Part shown: piece after piece, positions 35,301 to 48,430 of the stretch
How positions within the stretch are numbered: the first letter of the stretch is position 1
Layout: each line of letters starts with the position of its first letter
DNA from: Elmis aenea
Taxonomy: Eukaryota; Arthropoda; Insecta; Coleoptera; Elmidae
Assembly: GCA_947652605.1 (NCBI GenBank)
Contig: OX393579.1
Span: forward strand, 2,232,001-2,296,000
Length of the DNA stretch: 64,000 nt
Direction: 5' to 3'
Notes under the pieces: generated by a model
Database searches by the model: none
What the model saw: the letters and a program-made list of their open reading frames with translations, nothing else
What the model was told of the DNA's origin: nothing
Made by a program: the position numbers and the translations under genes

Positions 35301-38300
35301 AATTATAAACGGTCTGGAGTTAGTTTCATAACTTATCGACCGTAAATAAAAGTTGTGTATTTTTTGTTAAGATTCTTGCGGAATTTCAAAACATACTTTC
35401 AAACATCGATCCATCACAATCGCCAAATTTAAGTGAAAATGTGTCAGTGAAATAATAACGAAAAATCGTGAATATTCCTCAGACAAAGCTTTAAGCTGAA
35501 TTAACAAACTATTGTAGGTCTAATGTGTTTGTGAACGTTCATGTTTTATTAATTTCACGTAAACAAAATTGTCTAAATAAAATTTGTTTTTCGAGCAATG
35601 GTTTTTCGTTTAATGAATTTGTTTTTCTCGATTTACAAAATACTGAATCAGCTCGCTTTAATGTATTTTTAAATTAATTTATATTTGACAGCTGTCTTTT
35701 TGTAATTCCTGTCACTGGAGAAGGGCTGCTTTAATAGTTAAGGGCATCTGTCTATTTGCGCTTTTCTTAACAGCTCTTGCAATTTCAATCTTCCATTTTC
35801 TCATTTCCTTATTTTCTAATAATAATTTACTGTTGTTATTTATGTCCCTACAAAGAATTTCTGCTTTAAATGCAAACTCTTTGATAAAATCAATAAATTG
35901 CAGGTACTTACAAAGTTTGATTTTAAAAAGCACTAACACAAGTTAAACAAGAAGTTTGACCAACATTTTTTTGGTTCTTAAATGCGTTAAAATTTTCTTT
36001 TAAAATCAATTTGTTAGGCATATATTTTGACACACGTTAAAATCATAAAAATAACTAAATGTCGGTATCATGTAATGATTTACAACATGAAGCGCCATTA
36101 AACTTGTAACGAATTAATAAGACAGCACAGATTAACCATGGGCAATAAAAATAACGTTCAAAGTGATTTGCGTTAAATTAATTTGTACCGATATACCGCA
36201 TGAAAAGTTGACAGCACTTTGGAATATGCGCAAGTAACCTCTGATTATTTTTACCTGACTTGTGAAAATGAAAATTTATCTACTAGCATACCCTTCGCTT
36301 TTTCATGTGTTTTAAAAATGTTACCGTGTATTTTTTTAAATATTAACGTTGTCGAAAAAGCTGCAAGATGATTATCTTATAATTATAGGAGTCTTCTAAC
36401 TACTTCCTTGTAGCAACTGTAATAATTTATTTAAAATAGCATGTGTCACCGTAATTACTAGAATATATTCACGAAAATCTTAATTGCCATCCAAATATTA
36501 CACAGAAAGTTTTTTAATTATACCAACTAAGAAGGTGGCTTATAAAAGACAGCAGTATTCAAGAAAAAAAAAATTACTCAAAAAACAGAAACTCAAAACT
36601 TAAACGCAAAAGGATTAAATCAGTTACAAATAAATAATAATTTTCAATAACAAAAAACGCAAGAATATTTATTAGTAAGTTATTCACAATGAAGCATTCA
36701 AATAATTAAGCTTTCATTAAATTTGCTACATGTATAATTTACTAGTTACATAAAATAAGCCTAAATTCCCAAAATTTTCTCGAAATAATTATTAAAAATC
36801 CTGTATAACACACAAACCATGCCATTAAATGTTTATTACACCATTATTAGCTTGTTCTTTAAATTTTTTAAACGCTGCAAAGAGTTTAACAACGTCTTGA
36901 ATCGTAAAATAGCTTGTAAGAATGACTTCTCCTTTTTTTTTTATCATCAGAAAACTGAATAATTATCGTGTCCTAATGTTAGACGTCATTTCCGAAGACA
37001 ATTTAATATAAGAGAACGTCTGTCATAGTTACTTATGCAAAACGAAATTTTAAAATACTGTAGACATAATTACGTACATTGTTTTATATCGTCTTTTAAA
37101 TTGTCCTGAAGAGCAGTTACTTCAATTAAAAAAAAAATATTTTTTCCTTTTATTATTACTAACTCTATGGTTTTTTTAGTGTGTTTGTAAAGTGTGTCGT
37201 CCATAATTAGCCAAAACTTGTGCAAGACTAATTCACGAACTAAATTTCTCGCCATTTTGCTTTCAAACGTGTTCTTAAATGAGAAATATTGCCATGGTCT
37301 TGTCACTGACTGTTTAAAACAAACAGTTCATTTAAATTTAATGTTCATTAAAGTTGCAATAGGACGAGTTAATGAAAGTTTAAACTAATATTGTAGAAAA
37401 TATAGCAACTAAGCCCGACAGAACAAGGCATCTCGTTTTTTGCACAAGAATTTCGCCTTTTTTTAATAATTAATAAGACTTAAAGGGCTATTTTCAGATC
37501 GTCTTGAAATATTTCCCAATTTGTTGTTTACATTTTGACCCTTATTCGTGTTTCTTGTATATATTTTTTCATACCGAGCCGATATTGTTCAAGAATAATT
37601 GTGTTTGTTAGATGGAAAGTCGATGGTCTGTTGTTAATTCTGAATTGAAAAAAAGCATAATGAACGAAACAGCGAAATATAACGTAAGAACTTATTTCAT
37701 CTTATAGGATTAATACCTAACAAAATATTCAAAGCATACTTTAAGGCTTTTATATTTATTGTTAGTTCTATTAATTGCTTAATACTTTTAATAAATTATT
37801 CAGTAACTTACTGTAAACGCTGATAGCTATCTACAATTTGGTTTTTATCTTTAAATATTATCATAAAGTAAGCTCACATTTAATCTTAGAGAGATTGTGT
37901 CCAAACACAGTTAGGAAATTAGTTTTAATCTCATGTGTATTTTGCAACGAATCTTAATTCTTTTGATACAACCAAAGTTTAAATTATTTTACAATTGAAA
38001 ATCTAAAAAATAATCACGTTTGCTATTAAAAGAATTAATTGAACAAAACTCTGGAAAAACTTCCATTTCTACAATTCTATTCTGCACTAATCTGCACTTA
38101 CTAGTAATATTTTCGTTTTGATGATATGAAAATTGTTGTATTAATTGTGGTTATTATCATGTAGTCATTATTTTTTGATATCATTGAAGGTTCAGGAAAA
38201 AATCGCGAATTTTGAGCAGATCATAAAAATTCAGTTTGATAGAATCTTGCAAGAATAAAACTATTTTATGGATGTTGATATAAAAACTTGAAATTGTTGA

Positions 38301-41300
38301 TTAATTTATCTGTAGAGTTGTTATAATTTATAAAGATCAGAAACTACTAAAATTGACTTCTCCCAGGTGGTTTTTGGTTATGAAATATTTCTTTGAGCTT
38401 AAATAATAATTATAAAGTTAAATAATGTCTCTTGGGTTGTGAAGGCTTTAATTTTTAAATTTTATAGCGTTGCTGTTTAATTTGTTAGTAACAAATATGG
38501 GTAAATATTATCATAGTGTGGTAAATGGTAAATCCTTTTGATTATATTACCATGGTTATGGTTTGTGGATGTATTTTCGTTAAAAAAAATCTTTTAGGTC
38601 ATTGCATACGCTCAGTATATATATCAGCGCATTTTTGCGATTGTATTTACTGGAAATTGAACGTTATCTATAAACAAAAACATTTAAAAACAGTCGAGTT
38701 TGTTAATGAAGTTAATCCGATTACAATTAGACGAGTGGGCACTTGCAGCTACTGATAAACCAAACATCCCGACCGTATTCGCAGTGATACCGGCATATTG
38801 CCCGACTATATTTTTATATCCATCTGCTAAAGTCGCATAATTGGATTGATATAATTAATTTGATCTCTAAATAAATAACAATAAACGCGCTAACAGATGG
38901 CCGTATCCCTTTTAGCCTTTTAATTCGACAAGGACGCAAGTAAAGTACAAAAAAATGTGCCACGTAACTGTAAGTAATTGCCCGTATTTAGTAGTGGCAA
39001 TGAACTACAAAATATTTACGACGGTCTGTCTAAATTGGGAGGATATGGACAATTATTTAAAATGTGTTAATTAAACAACAAAGCCATTAACGGTAGTCGA
39101 CGGGAAAATAATGTATGGCACATAAGACGTACTAAATGACGCAATTAATATGCATAGTTTGCGGGGAAGATTTATTACGAGTGTGTTTTTTGCACTTGAA
39201 GTGCACAATGGAATTAGTTTTAGCGAATTTTTGTCCCATACCGGATGCTTTAATGGATTGTAACTATGCAAGAGTCTTTAAGTTGGTCGCGTTTTTGTTT
39301 CCTTGTGCCATGCCATAAATTCTTGCTTACCTTTTTTATGGTGCTAGAAACAGTTTCGAAGTTAGATAAAATTGATTAAATAACATCAAAATGAATACTT
39401 TAGGTGACGTTAAATTATAAATAAGTTTATTTATCGCTTCCGTTAAATTGTTAAACCTAACAAAACGTTGAACACTGAAGAACTAGAATTCTTAATAGGC
39501 AGTGACACCGAATATTTCAAGTAACTGCAGTATTTTTCCCACCATTTGTAAAAAAATTGGACTGTTGTGTTTCTTTTTGTGTTCGCGAATGTAATAATAG
39601 CGACATTGAACCCCATATCAGTGAAAAGGCTGCGAATGTATTTATTTCAATCTCTAAATAGACGTTTTACGAGGAAAAACGGAATAAATCTAGATACAAT
39701 ACAAAATATTTGATACCTAAGTGTATTTGCTCCTATAATAACTTGCTAACATGGAGATAAGCGGAAACGCTGGCGAAAGACAGACGGGGTTGGAGAATTT
39801 TGGTACACCTTCACACCTCTGCACCGTAATGGTATCTAGAAGAGGACGGATTAGAACTAGGTATAACTATTAAAAATAGACCAAAGCTTAGCAGATTATT
39901 TTAAGTAGGTAGGTACCAATTTTATTTCATTGTGCACCTAATCTGTTGATTATTTTCCAAAGCATATGGTATTCATTGCAGTTTAATAATTATTGGTTAA
40001 TTTATTGCACCTTATTTAATTTGTGACAGACACGATGCATAATAATATTTTTATCTGCGAAAATCAGTAAGCTCTTTTATTGTTAATTCGAAAGTAAACA
40101 TTTATTTAAGCCACCAACTGTTGAAATAAATATAAAGCATAATTAAGAACTTCAGAAAGTTTAATTAGGGCTTCTTAGAAGTTAAATATGTATAGGCATA
40201 TTATGCTGCATATTTGTTTAATTTTTAATATTTATTTGTATATACGCCGTCTATTTTTCAGCAATTTAATCACATTAAAATACTTTAAACTAGACATGTT
40301 CTTTGGCGTTCGATATAGTCACATCTATCATTTACAATTGTCATAGTACTGACCATAGGCACTTTTTATAAATTTTAGAACCAATGATTCTGAAGATGAC
40401 AAATCGAAGCTATGCGAAACGTTGAAGAGTTCCTTTAATCTGTTTAAATTTTGAAAGTGCGTTTCCCAAACAATTGTAAATTGGACGTTGAATAATTTTG
40501 TTTATCACAAACGTTTTGAATTAATTTAATACAATGTTTGAAAGCTTTGAAAGTTTTTCAAAGAGCGAACAATTTTCTTTGTAGTACTTAATTCTGTTAT
40601 TATAATTACATAAGTATTTTTTTCTAATAAATTCTGATTAATTGGAAAGTGCTCGCACGTAAAAATATTATTAATTTTTAACGCGTGTTGTGATTCAATA
40701 TAACGCACTTTCGAATTTGATTCAAAGAATGTGTCAACGGCACTACCCTCTTACTGATAAGCAAAAATCGTGCAATTTATTGCTACATTTATTCCTTGAT
40801 GTTGACATTCCACTTTTTCTAAAAAAAGGTCACAGACAAATCGCTTGATATTTCCGGCTTATTTCGTACGCCTTGCATCGTAAAAACATTTGATTAATAG
40901 TGAAATGGACAAAGGGGCACTAGTGAATAAGACAGTGTTATCGATTACATTGGTTTTTAATGGAGGAGGGTTATAACGCAGGACGAATGGAAAGTAGGAG
41001 AGTAGATTGATTAATGGTACATATCAGTTGGAAAGTGGTTTCATCCGATCGTCGAGAGAAAGATGTGGTCAGATAAAACACAATCAGTAAAACTGCTAAC
41101 TGTATTTCAGCTTAGCTGGGCTTGATTATGGAGGAGTTTCAGTTGTAGTTTGGGTTTCATGAGCGACAGGAGAATTTTCCTAGTCCAGGAAATCACAAGG
41201 CGAAAATAATTAAAATATTTGAGTGACTTGTACTATCGGAAAAAATAACAGACAAGCAAAAGGAATTCATGTAATTAAAAAGTCTTTTTTCACGTTTTCT

Positions 41301-42468
41301 CGAGCAATGAAGGTTTTGGCAAATTTGAATAATTTGCAAAGGAAAAATTAGCAGTAAATATTACATTGTTTCTATTATAAATTTTTGTTAATTATTAATG
41401 CATCTTTTATACATATACTTATTACGTAATAAAAGATGTAGTTTTCACATTAAAATACAATTTTAAACTATTTTATTAAAATATTCGAAATCATTTATAA
41501 AAATTATGCGATCTAAGCTGATTTTGTATATTAATTTTAAAAATGTTCAAGAGGATATTTACCCAAATTATTTCTTTTGTAAATTCAAGTTATTCTGACA
41601 GTTTTGCAATACAAACATTAAGTAACCAAAAGACAGACGTAAATTTATTTATAACATTGTTTCGCGTGCCCGTAACTTTTGCAAAATTAACAACAAAACT
41701 GCAGATACATTTCTTGTATCTGAAATATGCAAATCAACCTGCCATTTTCTATCAAAGCCCTGTGCATATCTATCTTATTTCAATCTGTTCGTGCCATGGA
41801 TGGATGAAAATAGCTGTCAAATCAACCCCAAACTAATTTAGCGTCGCTGTGCGTTGTTTCGTTCGAATCAATGTTATCAATATAACCAAATATCTCGTTC
41901 CTTTTTGTTCGATATGTATTGTTATAAATCAGGAATAGTACTGTAAAAAAGTCAGGGAACCAAAGCGGGGAATTTAGAGTTCTCGAATAGGCGTGAATTT
42001 AACTTGGAAATAACAATTTTTCTTTGAAAAATAGTTTGCGTAATATCATAAAATTTTGTTTAATAAAAGTGGATTGTGCGTTTTTGTGTTGGTATTTTAT
42101 TTGTGCGCGCAAAATTCAATTTGTCTTACTTATCGGGTCGTTCCTGTTACAAATAATTGATTGGGCATATTTTGACCTTTTAGAAAATCGTCTTCGGTGA
42201 AGCAGCAACTTGATTTGTTGGCATCCTACTTGAATTCCCTTAGCTTCTACTGTTTTATGCAAGCCACAAATCTTCTGGAAGTATTGATTGGTGCTGGAAG
42301 TATTGCGATTAAAAAAATTACCGAGATTTAGCTTGACTTATTCGTTGTAGATTGGTTTGCGTTTTATATTATTTCCGACGGTTTTTATTCTTTCTTGTTT
42401 TTTTAGTGTTCAGAATTGGCGTTAAAAAAATTAATGCTTATGAATATTTGGATTGTATGCATGAATTA
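32316..42468. other. Long AT-rich tract with islands of higher complexity
   Basis: No gene is supported. Islands at about 34090-34320 and 38740-39320 are less AT-rich and less repetitive than the rest and may be regulatory. A minus-strand frame at 35712-35939 has an unusually charged, helical composition (for example KEMRKWKIEIARAVKKSAN) but no recognised domain. A motif CTGAAGA...GAAACGTT at 40390-40423 resembles a signature seen in Penelope-like and other retroelement ends. Confidence 0.35.
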
Positions 42469-42537
42469 TTAGGTTGGATAAGACATACCTAGATTAGGTT
42501 AGACTAAGTTTAATTGGAATAGGTTAGGGTAGGTTAC
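42469..42537 (+). repeat. Degenerate telomere-like TTAGG cluster
   Basis: TTAGG occurs at 42469, 42494 and 42524, with GGTTAG, TAGGTTA and AGGGTAGG variants between. TTAGG is the ancestral insect telomere repeat, so this could be a worn interstitial telomeric track. It is also short enough to be chance in AT-rich DNA. Confidence 0.25.
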
Positions 42538-45259
42538 ATCGATCAACCCAAAAAAATAGTTTAGAAAATTCTAAAAAATAACCAGTACTTACAGCTGATC
42601 ACAACTTTATTGCAAATTTTATGTATACATTTCAAGATAATTACAAAAAGAAGATAACGTAAAGTTATACCCGGAAAATATATAACATAGTCTTAATCAG
42701 CAGTTATGTAAAAAAATATGGTTACGATTTAATTATTGTAACTATGGACAAAGCTCCTATTTTATTCCTTTTATTATTTTCCTTTCATTGTTAACTATAT
42801 TTAAAGTTATCTTTAGAGACACTTTTCAAAATAGCTTAGCGTAATCTTATCTAATCCAACTTAATCTAAATCCAAATTTCCATTTTTCTTATAATTATTT
42901 GTTTTTGATAAGTCCTTTCAAAAATTTTTTAAGAGTTACATTCTTATAATCTAACTGATATATATATTAATATGTTAACTTTATAACTATAAACAGTAAA
43001 AACATTACCGGTCTGTAATTTAAACTAGCTGTAACTCATTTATTTTTCAAAATTTGATTTATATTTAAGAAAAAGGCTTAAATGTTACTGTAAATTATAA
43101 TTGGTTGGGTAGTACAAAGCTTTTTGGAGCTATGTTTGTGTGTATATTGTGGTTATAAAAGTAACGAATTTTTACTAATATTATATCTCTTTAATATTTG
43201 TTGCTGAAAAAGGTCCTGCATCTTTTTGATATATCCTCTTAAAGCACTCGAAGTGAACAAATATGTTTTGAGTATGATATTTTAGGGGTAAAAATTTCCA
43301 TATAAAGGCTTGTACAGTGTTTTAAGGTTCGCAGGCTTATAATTCCTTAAGCCCTGCAGCTTGTTCTTTTACAAAAGAAGGTCTTAAGATGCCAAAGTTT
43401 CCGGAACACATAATTTACGTATAGGCCCATTATTTTCTCATCATATTAGTGCATTTTAAAAAGGAAATTCGTGGCATAGTTTGTTCCTTGGGCGAATAAT
43501 TTTGTACACTTTTAGTTGGACCAATTGAAGAGTTTTAGTATTAGTTTAAAGCTTTAATCAAATTTGTCTGATACAAAAAACAATTTTGAAATGATTGCCC
43601 TTTATAAACTTTTTATTTTAATTCCGTGTATTTTTAGCTTTAATATTTACGGTTCTGACAGCTTCACGGAGTATTAAAGAATATTAAATTCACATTTATT
43701 TCGCTGTACCATGTTTGATTATTTGTTGTTGATTGCCAACGTGTTGATCAATATTCTCGTTCATTGTGCACGTTGTATTAAATTGAACTATATTGGAATT
43801 GTATTTGTATAATACTTGGTTGTGTTGATGTTTGTTGAGCGCTTTAATCGAACGAGAAAACAGAATATAAATAAACGTTTCACATAAATGTTAGTAGTAG
43901 TGACCTGTGGTATTTAAAATCATGAACCCCCATAACAGACACTGCGATTATCAGATACTTTGGGTTTAAAATCTTAATTAATATTCTGTTACTCTGTCAT
44001 TTGCTTGCGATTAAAATAGAAAATTAAGTAATAATGTTAATATAAATTACTGCATCTTAGGTCAGGAGCCATTATTTAAAATTAACAATCGATAAACGAG
44101 CAACTAATGTACGATTGCACATTTCATTGCCACACAAAGTTAATTTTTCTTTTTAATAAACGTTCGGTTTAATATCAGAAGCAACACTTGGCTATAATAA
44201 GACTGTAAATTTGTTTAAAGTTATCCAAGTTGCTTCGCAGCTCTAAGTTGGCCATAAGCAAACTAATTTCGGAATTACAACTGTTTAAAACTACTTGTGT
44301 GTGCATTATTAAATTCGTTTAATAACATAACTTTGACCTTAAATGTTTAAACTCCGTGCACTGTTCAAGTTGTATTTAGCAGTTATGTATAGTATTCGAT
44401 TGGAGTGTGTTCTGATAACATTTTTGGCATCGTTTTGGGTTGGCAATATGCAACAAGCTTCAAGAGGTGATAGAGAAAATATGGCCAGTGAGCAATTTTA
44501 ACTTTGTTTAAAAACCTAGCAGGAAAAAAGTTTTTGTGAAGGTGAAACAACAGGTTTTATAGCAAAATATCATAATGTAATTTTAAGAAATCTTATGTAT
44601 GTGTCGAATTTGACCTAATCAATTAAAGAAAAAGCAAAATATTTTTCCAACTACTGGAATATAACTAAAAAAATGTGTTTGTCAAGATTTGTTAATTTTG
44701 TCTTCTCTTTCTGTACATTTCTTTGGAACCTTTTGTCCATAATAGTCATAAATTATAAGTCTGAATTTTGTAAGCACTTCTAACTAGTTTAAACCAGTGA
44801 TAAAACTTTAAACTTTATAGTGGCGGTTTGCATGCCAGATATTACTGGATCTTTCAAAACTTTTGCCGGAGATATCTATTCCTTTTTCATTAAGTATAGG
44901 ACGATTCGTTAGTCGCTATATTCTTATCTTCTGCGTTAAATCTATCCAGTGGCGTCTTATTTTTAAGTTTTATTCGGAACGTTTCTGGATTTTTCTGTTA
45001 AAATGCAATGTTCTTGCTAGATTTACGGTACCTACTTGTTGTTGAAAGACAGTTCTATGAGATATTTATAGGTTTCTTGCTCCTAAATTTAATCACTGAT
45101 TTACCCAGTTTTCTGTTTGTAAATATTTTTATTAAAATTGAAACATATGTATTCGGGATAGATTTGCAGTATTATAATCACGTCATTTTTTATTTAGTTT
45201 ATACTTCAATTGGCATTATAACTCCTTGTTTTTTTGTATAACTATCCCAGAACGGTAAC
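42538..45259. other. AT-rich tract, nothing recognised
   Basis: TAATC-rich sequence at 42843-42882 is loosely the complement of the TTAGG-like cluster. Frames at 44863-45241 have no recognisable domain. Confidence 0.4.
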
Positions 45260-45923
45260 AGGACAATCACTCCCTGGACAATCACCCCCCGGACAATAAC
45301 CCCCGGACAATAACCCCCGGACAATAACCCCCCGCACAAATAACTCCCGGACAAATAACCCCCGCACAAATAACCCCCGTGTAAAAAACCCCCCAGATAA
45401 TTAACCCCCCGTGCAGAAAAAAACAACGACTAACTTGAAATAACAGTAGATTATAATTGCCGCAATGTAAAGTGATAAAGTTGCAAAAAAAAAAGAAATT
45501 AAGGCAGATTAATAATTCAATCTTCTTCGGGTGTTACCTTTGAACGCACAATTTTTCACTGTTATGGGCATCATGCAGCGATTTGGAATTATGTTAACAT
45601 CATAGGATTAGGATTAAAATTAGTAAACTTGTAAACTTTATGGTTTATTTAAATAAACTTACATTTGTAAAGTATTTTACAGGGAAATAAATATTGTTAA
45701 TAATGTATTAAAATGTTATTCTGCCTTTGATTTTTTTATTTGCAACTTTAACACTTAACATTACGACCATCATAATTTACCGATATTTTAAGTTAGTCGT
45801 TGTTTTTTTTTTGCATGGGGGGTTAATTGTCTGGTTTTTTTTTACGCGGGGGGTTATTTGTCCGGGGGTTATTTGCACGGGGGTTATTGTCCGGGGGGTG
45901 ATTGTCCAGGGGGTGATTGTCCT
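45260..45923. mobile_element. Foldback element with GGACAATAACCCCC minisatellite termini
   Basis: The left end (45260-45420) is a tandem array of 14-16-bp units: GGACAATCACCCCCC, then GGACAATAACCCCC several times, then GCACAAATAACCCCC variants. The right end (45816-45923) is the inverted array, GGGGGTTATTGTCC and relatives. The inverted similarity runs on inward through AACAACGACTAACTT and TAAAGTTGCAAA, so each arm is roughly 220-265 bp and the centre only about 180 bp. The outermost shared bases are AGGACAATCAC and GTGATTGTCCT. I see no target duplication and no coding sequence. Glycine- and valine-rich frames on both strands are translations of the minisatellite. The C/G runs could favour G-quadruplex or hairpin structures. 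Confidence 0.8.
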
Positions 45924-46950
45924 AGAACCCCCAGAACCTACCCTATTTTGCTGTCATATGTGTATGCTTTTAGTTTTATTGATTTTGAGCGAGAGATCGT
46001 TTTGGTTACATTTTTTTGTTAATTATGCATCACACTTACCGTATTTTGTACCTTAAAATTTTATTGCCGCTAAATACCTCGCAAAATGATGAACCATCTT
46101 TGAGACACAATCAGCCCCTTAGAGGTATAGGCGATTATGAACTTGAAATGTTGTACTTGGCTTATTATTATTTATTTTAAAGTTGGGTTCCATAAATAAC
46201 TGGCCTTGTCAGTTAACTGGTGGATTCTCCAGAAATACGTTTATTTATTTTTAATCTTCCAACGTAAAAATAGTCTATAACGAGGTATGATATATTTTAC
46301 ATTGATGATGACATCTGGTCAAAAAAGTTACAGGCAAAGAAATAAAATTTTAACGATCGGAAATTGCCTTAAGTAGCATAAAACATATTTAAAACATGAC
46401 TTTACATTTTAAAATGAGAAGCGCCGTGCATCATCTATTTTTACAGCTACATTAAATATCCGCTTTAATTTTTAATTACATAAACACACCGCTTATAGAT
46501 CGTAAACACTCACTACTTGCTATCCTGTTGGTATTAATCGTCAGCAACTGGGCCTCCTTGATCGTCTGCATCGAATTTGAAACAAAGTTTTATTGGGGTT
46601 TTGTTTTCGAATTAATTATTAGAGTCGGTTGTGATTTTCTGACGTGATCCAGGTGCCCATCATAGCGGGCGCTAATTTACTTTTCTAGGTTGCCGGCGGT
46701 TAAATATAGAAAACATTGAACGGTAACAAGTCAAGGCAGTACTGGTCGTAGCGTCACAATTTACATGCATCATCTGCCGGAATGTTTGTCTGGCCTGTAC
46801 ATGTGTTAAACTGTGAACAGTTTTCACGTGTCTATATCAGTCACGCTAAATTTCATATAAATTGAGGTGGAAATGGATCATAGATTAAATTTTAATGCCA
46901 TAATATAAATTGAAATTGGAGATTTATATTAACAAATGAAGAATTTCTTA
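45924..46950. other. Mixed tract with a higher-complexity island
   Basis: About 46500-46850 is less AT-rich and contains CACGTG (an E-box) near 46826. It could be regulatory. No coding frame is supported. Confidence 0.35.
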
Positions 46951-47770
46951 AGCCATAACATCAACGAATTGGATGGTAATTAAAAAAGTTATTGTATTAA
47001 TTAGAACTCGCTGTGTGTTTTTTTTTGTTGATACAATGGGCCTTTGAATACCTTACAAAATTTGAACAAGAAAATAAATAATTCCATAGCCGATGCTTCT
47101 AAAATAAACACCATTTTTAGGCAACATTTTCTTCAGGCTTTAAAAATGTTGTAAAACGAAAGAAATACCATTTTGATTATTTAAAAGATGGCGCGGTGTT
47201 TTGGCCAAAGCTTAAGCCTAAAAATTTAAAAATTGGATGAAGATTAAAAAAGTTATTGATTAAATTAGGACTCGCGGTGTATTTCGGATCGAAAAAAATT
47301 CGTCTAAGAGACGATTTCTGGAAATTAAAACCGATTCTCAAAAATTTTAACTTATTGGACTCACAAATAATGGGCCTTTTAAAAACTTACAAAATTTAAT
47401 CAAGAAAACTTATAAATCGCGGCCTTCGCTATTAAAATAAACACAATTTTGAATTTCGTAAAGTTATAAAAATAAGAAAAACAAAACAAAAATGAATTTT
47501 GATGATTCATTTACAGGCTGGCGTGATGTTTTTGCTAAAGTGTAAGCCAAAAAAATAGGAAAATCGGGTGTAAATTTAATGTGGTTGATTTAATTAGATC
47601 TCGCGGATTTCGGAACAAAAGAACACTTTTAGAAGGGATTCATTTTTCGTGAATTTCTCTGTAAGTTTCAAATCGATTTTTAAAAATTTTGGCTTATTGT
47701 ACTCACAAATAATGGGCCTTTCAAAAACTTGCATAATTTGAAGAAGCAAATTTGTAATAGACCCTAATTT
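46951..47770. repeat. Tandem repeat, period about 335 bp, about 2.5 units
   Basis: AATGGGCCTTT recurs at 47035, 47369 and 47711 (spacings 334 and 342), followed each time by AACTTACAAAATTT or a variant. A second marker AATTGGATG / AATCGGGTG with GAACTCGC or GGACTCGC recurs at 46967, 47231 and 47562. The first unit lacks about 70 bp that the others carry between CTCGCGGTGTATTTCGG and TTGGACTCACAAAT. The period is close to twice the 170-bp unit at 8.7 kb, but I see no shared sequence between them. Units are diverged and non-coding. Confidence 0.75.
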
Positions 47771-48160
47771 TGGAAATTTGTTTTATTGGTTTCCATTGAG
47801 AAATAAAAATACTTGATATTTTGGTTTTACTATAATACAGTACAATTAAAAAAAAAAAATGAATCCTTTAAGCGATCGTAAAATAAAATTTCTGAAATAA
47901 CTTCATAGCTAATCAGAGTTTAAAAAAAGCTCTTTGTGTTGGAGAAAGAATTCTTTCGACATAATATCATTGTGCAATAGTTAATGTATGGGCTTAGAGA
48001 AAGTACTTAGATAACATTGTGGGGAACTTGATTTATCGCAAAATTCCAAGGATATGAACCATCTATCATATGTTAATCTAAATATCAAAAACAACCATAC
48101 CCACCCACGTATGTAAATACATTAATCTTAATATTTCAACTAGATTTTACAAAAGTAGAC
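47771..48160. other. AT-rich spacer
   Basis: Nothing recognised. Confidence 0.5.
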
Positions 48161-48430
48161 GAATCCGCGCAGGGCTACTCAAAACATGGCAGTCTGTTAC
48201 GGTACGAAACAGTCGACTGTCGGCGTGCGCGTTGCGAGCACCGGTTGTAAACGCTTTCCTCCTGGAATGCGACAACTTTCAAAGTCCCGCGTCGCTTTCC
48301 GTGTACATCCAGGACGAAAATTTCCGCTAATAGGAAAAGTTTTATAGCCCCAGTGTTGAGTTTACGTCAAAATCATTTAGTCACGAATTTGGAAAACAAA
48401 AGTGAGTTGTATCCAGACAAGTGGTTTAAA
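48161..48430 (+). promoter_or_regulatory. GC-raised block with a 12-bp palindrome and splice donor
   Basis: This is the most GC-rich unique block in the right half of the window. It contains the perfect palindrome ACAGTCGACTGT (48209-48220), several CpG-rich stretches (GGCGTGCGCGTTGCGAGC), a TTTTATAG and, at 48401-48407, a donor-like A/GTGAGTT. A promoter with a non-coding first exon on the plus strand would look like this. No start codon with a usable frame lies before the donor. The promoter reading is inference. Confidence 0.3.

Noticed and set aside
40390..40423. Functional hammerhead ribozyme
   Set aside because: The CTGANGA and GAAA cores are present in order, but the sequence between them cannot form the required stem II.
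45727..46056. 109-codon plus-strand frame rich in Gly, Val and Ile, and the 75-codon minus-strand frame at 45199-45426
   Set aside because: Both read through the GGACAATAACCCCC minisatellite of the foldback element; the peptide repeats mirror the DNA repeat.
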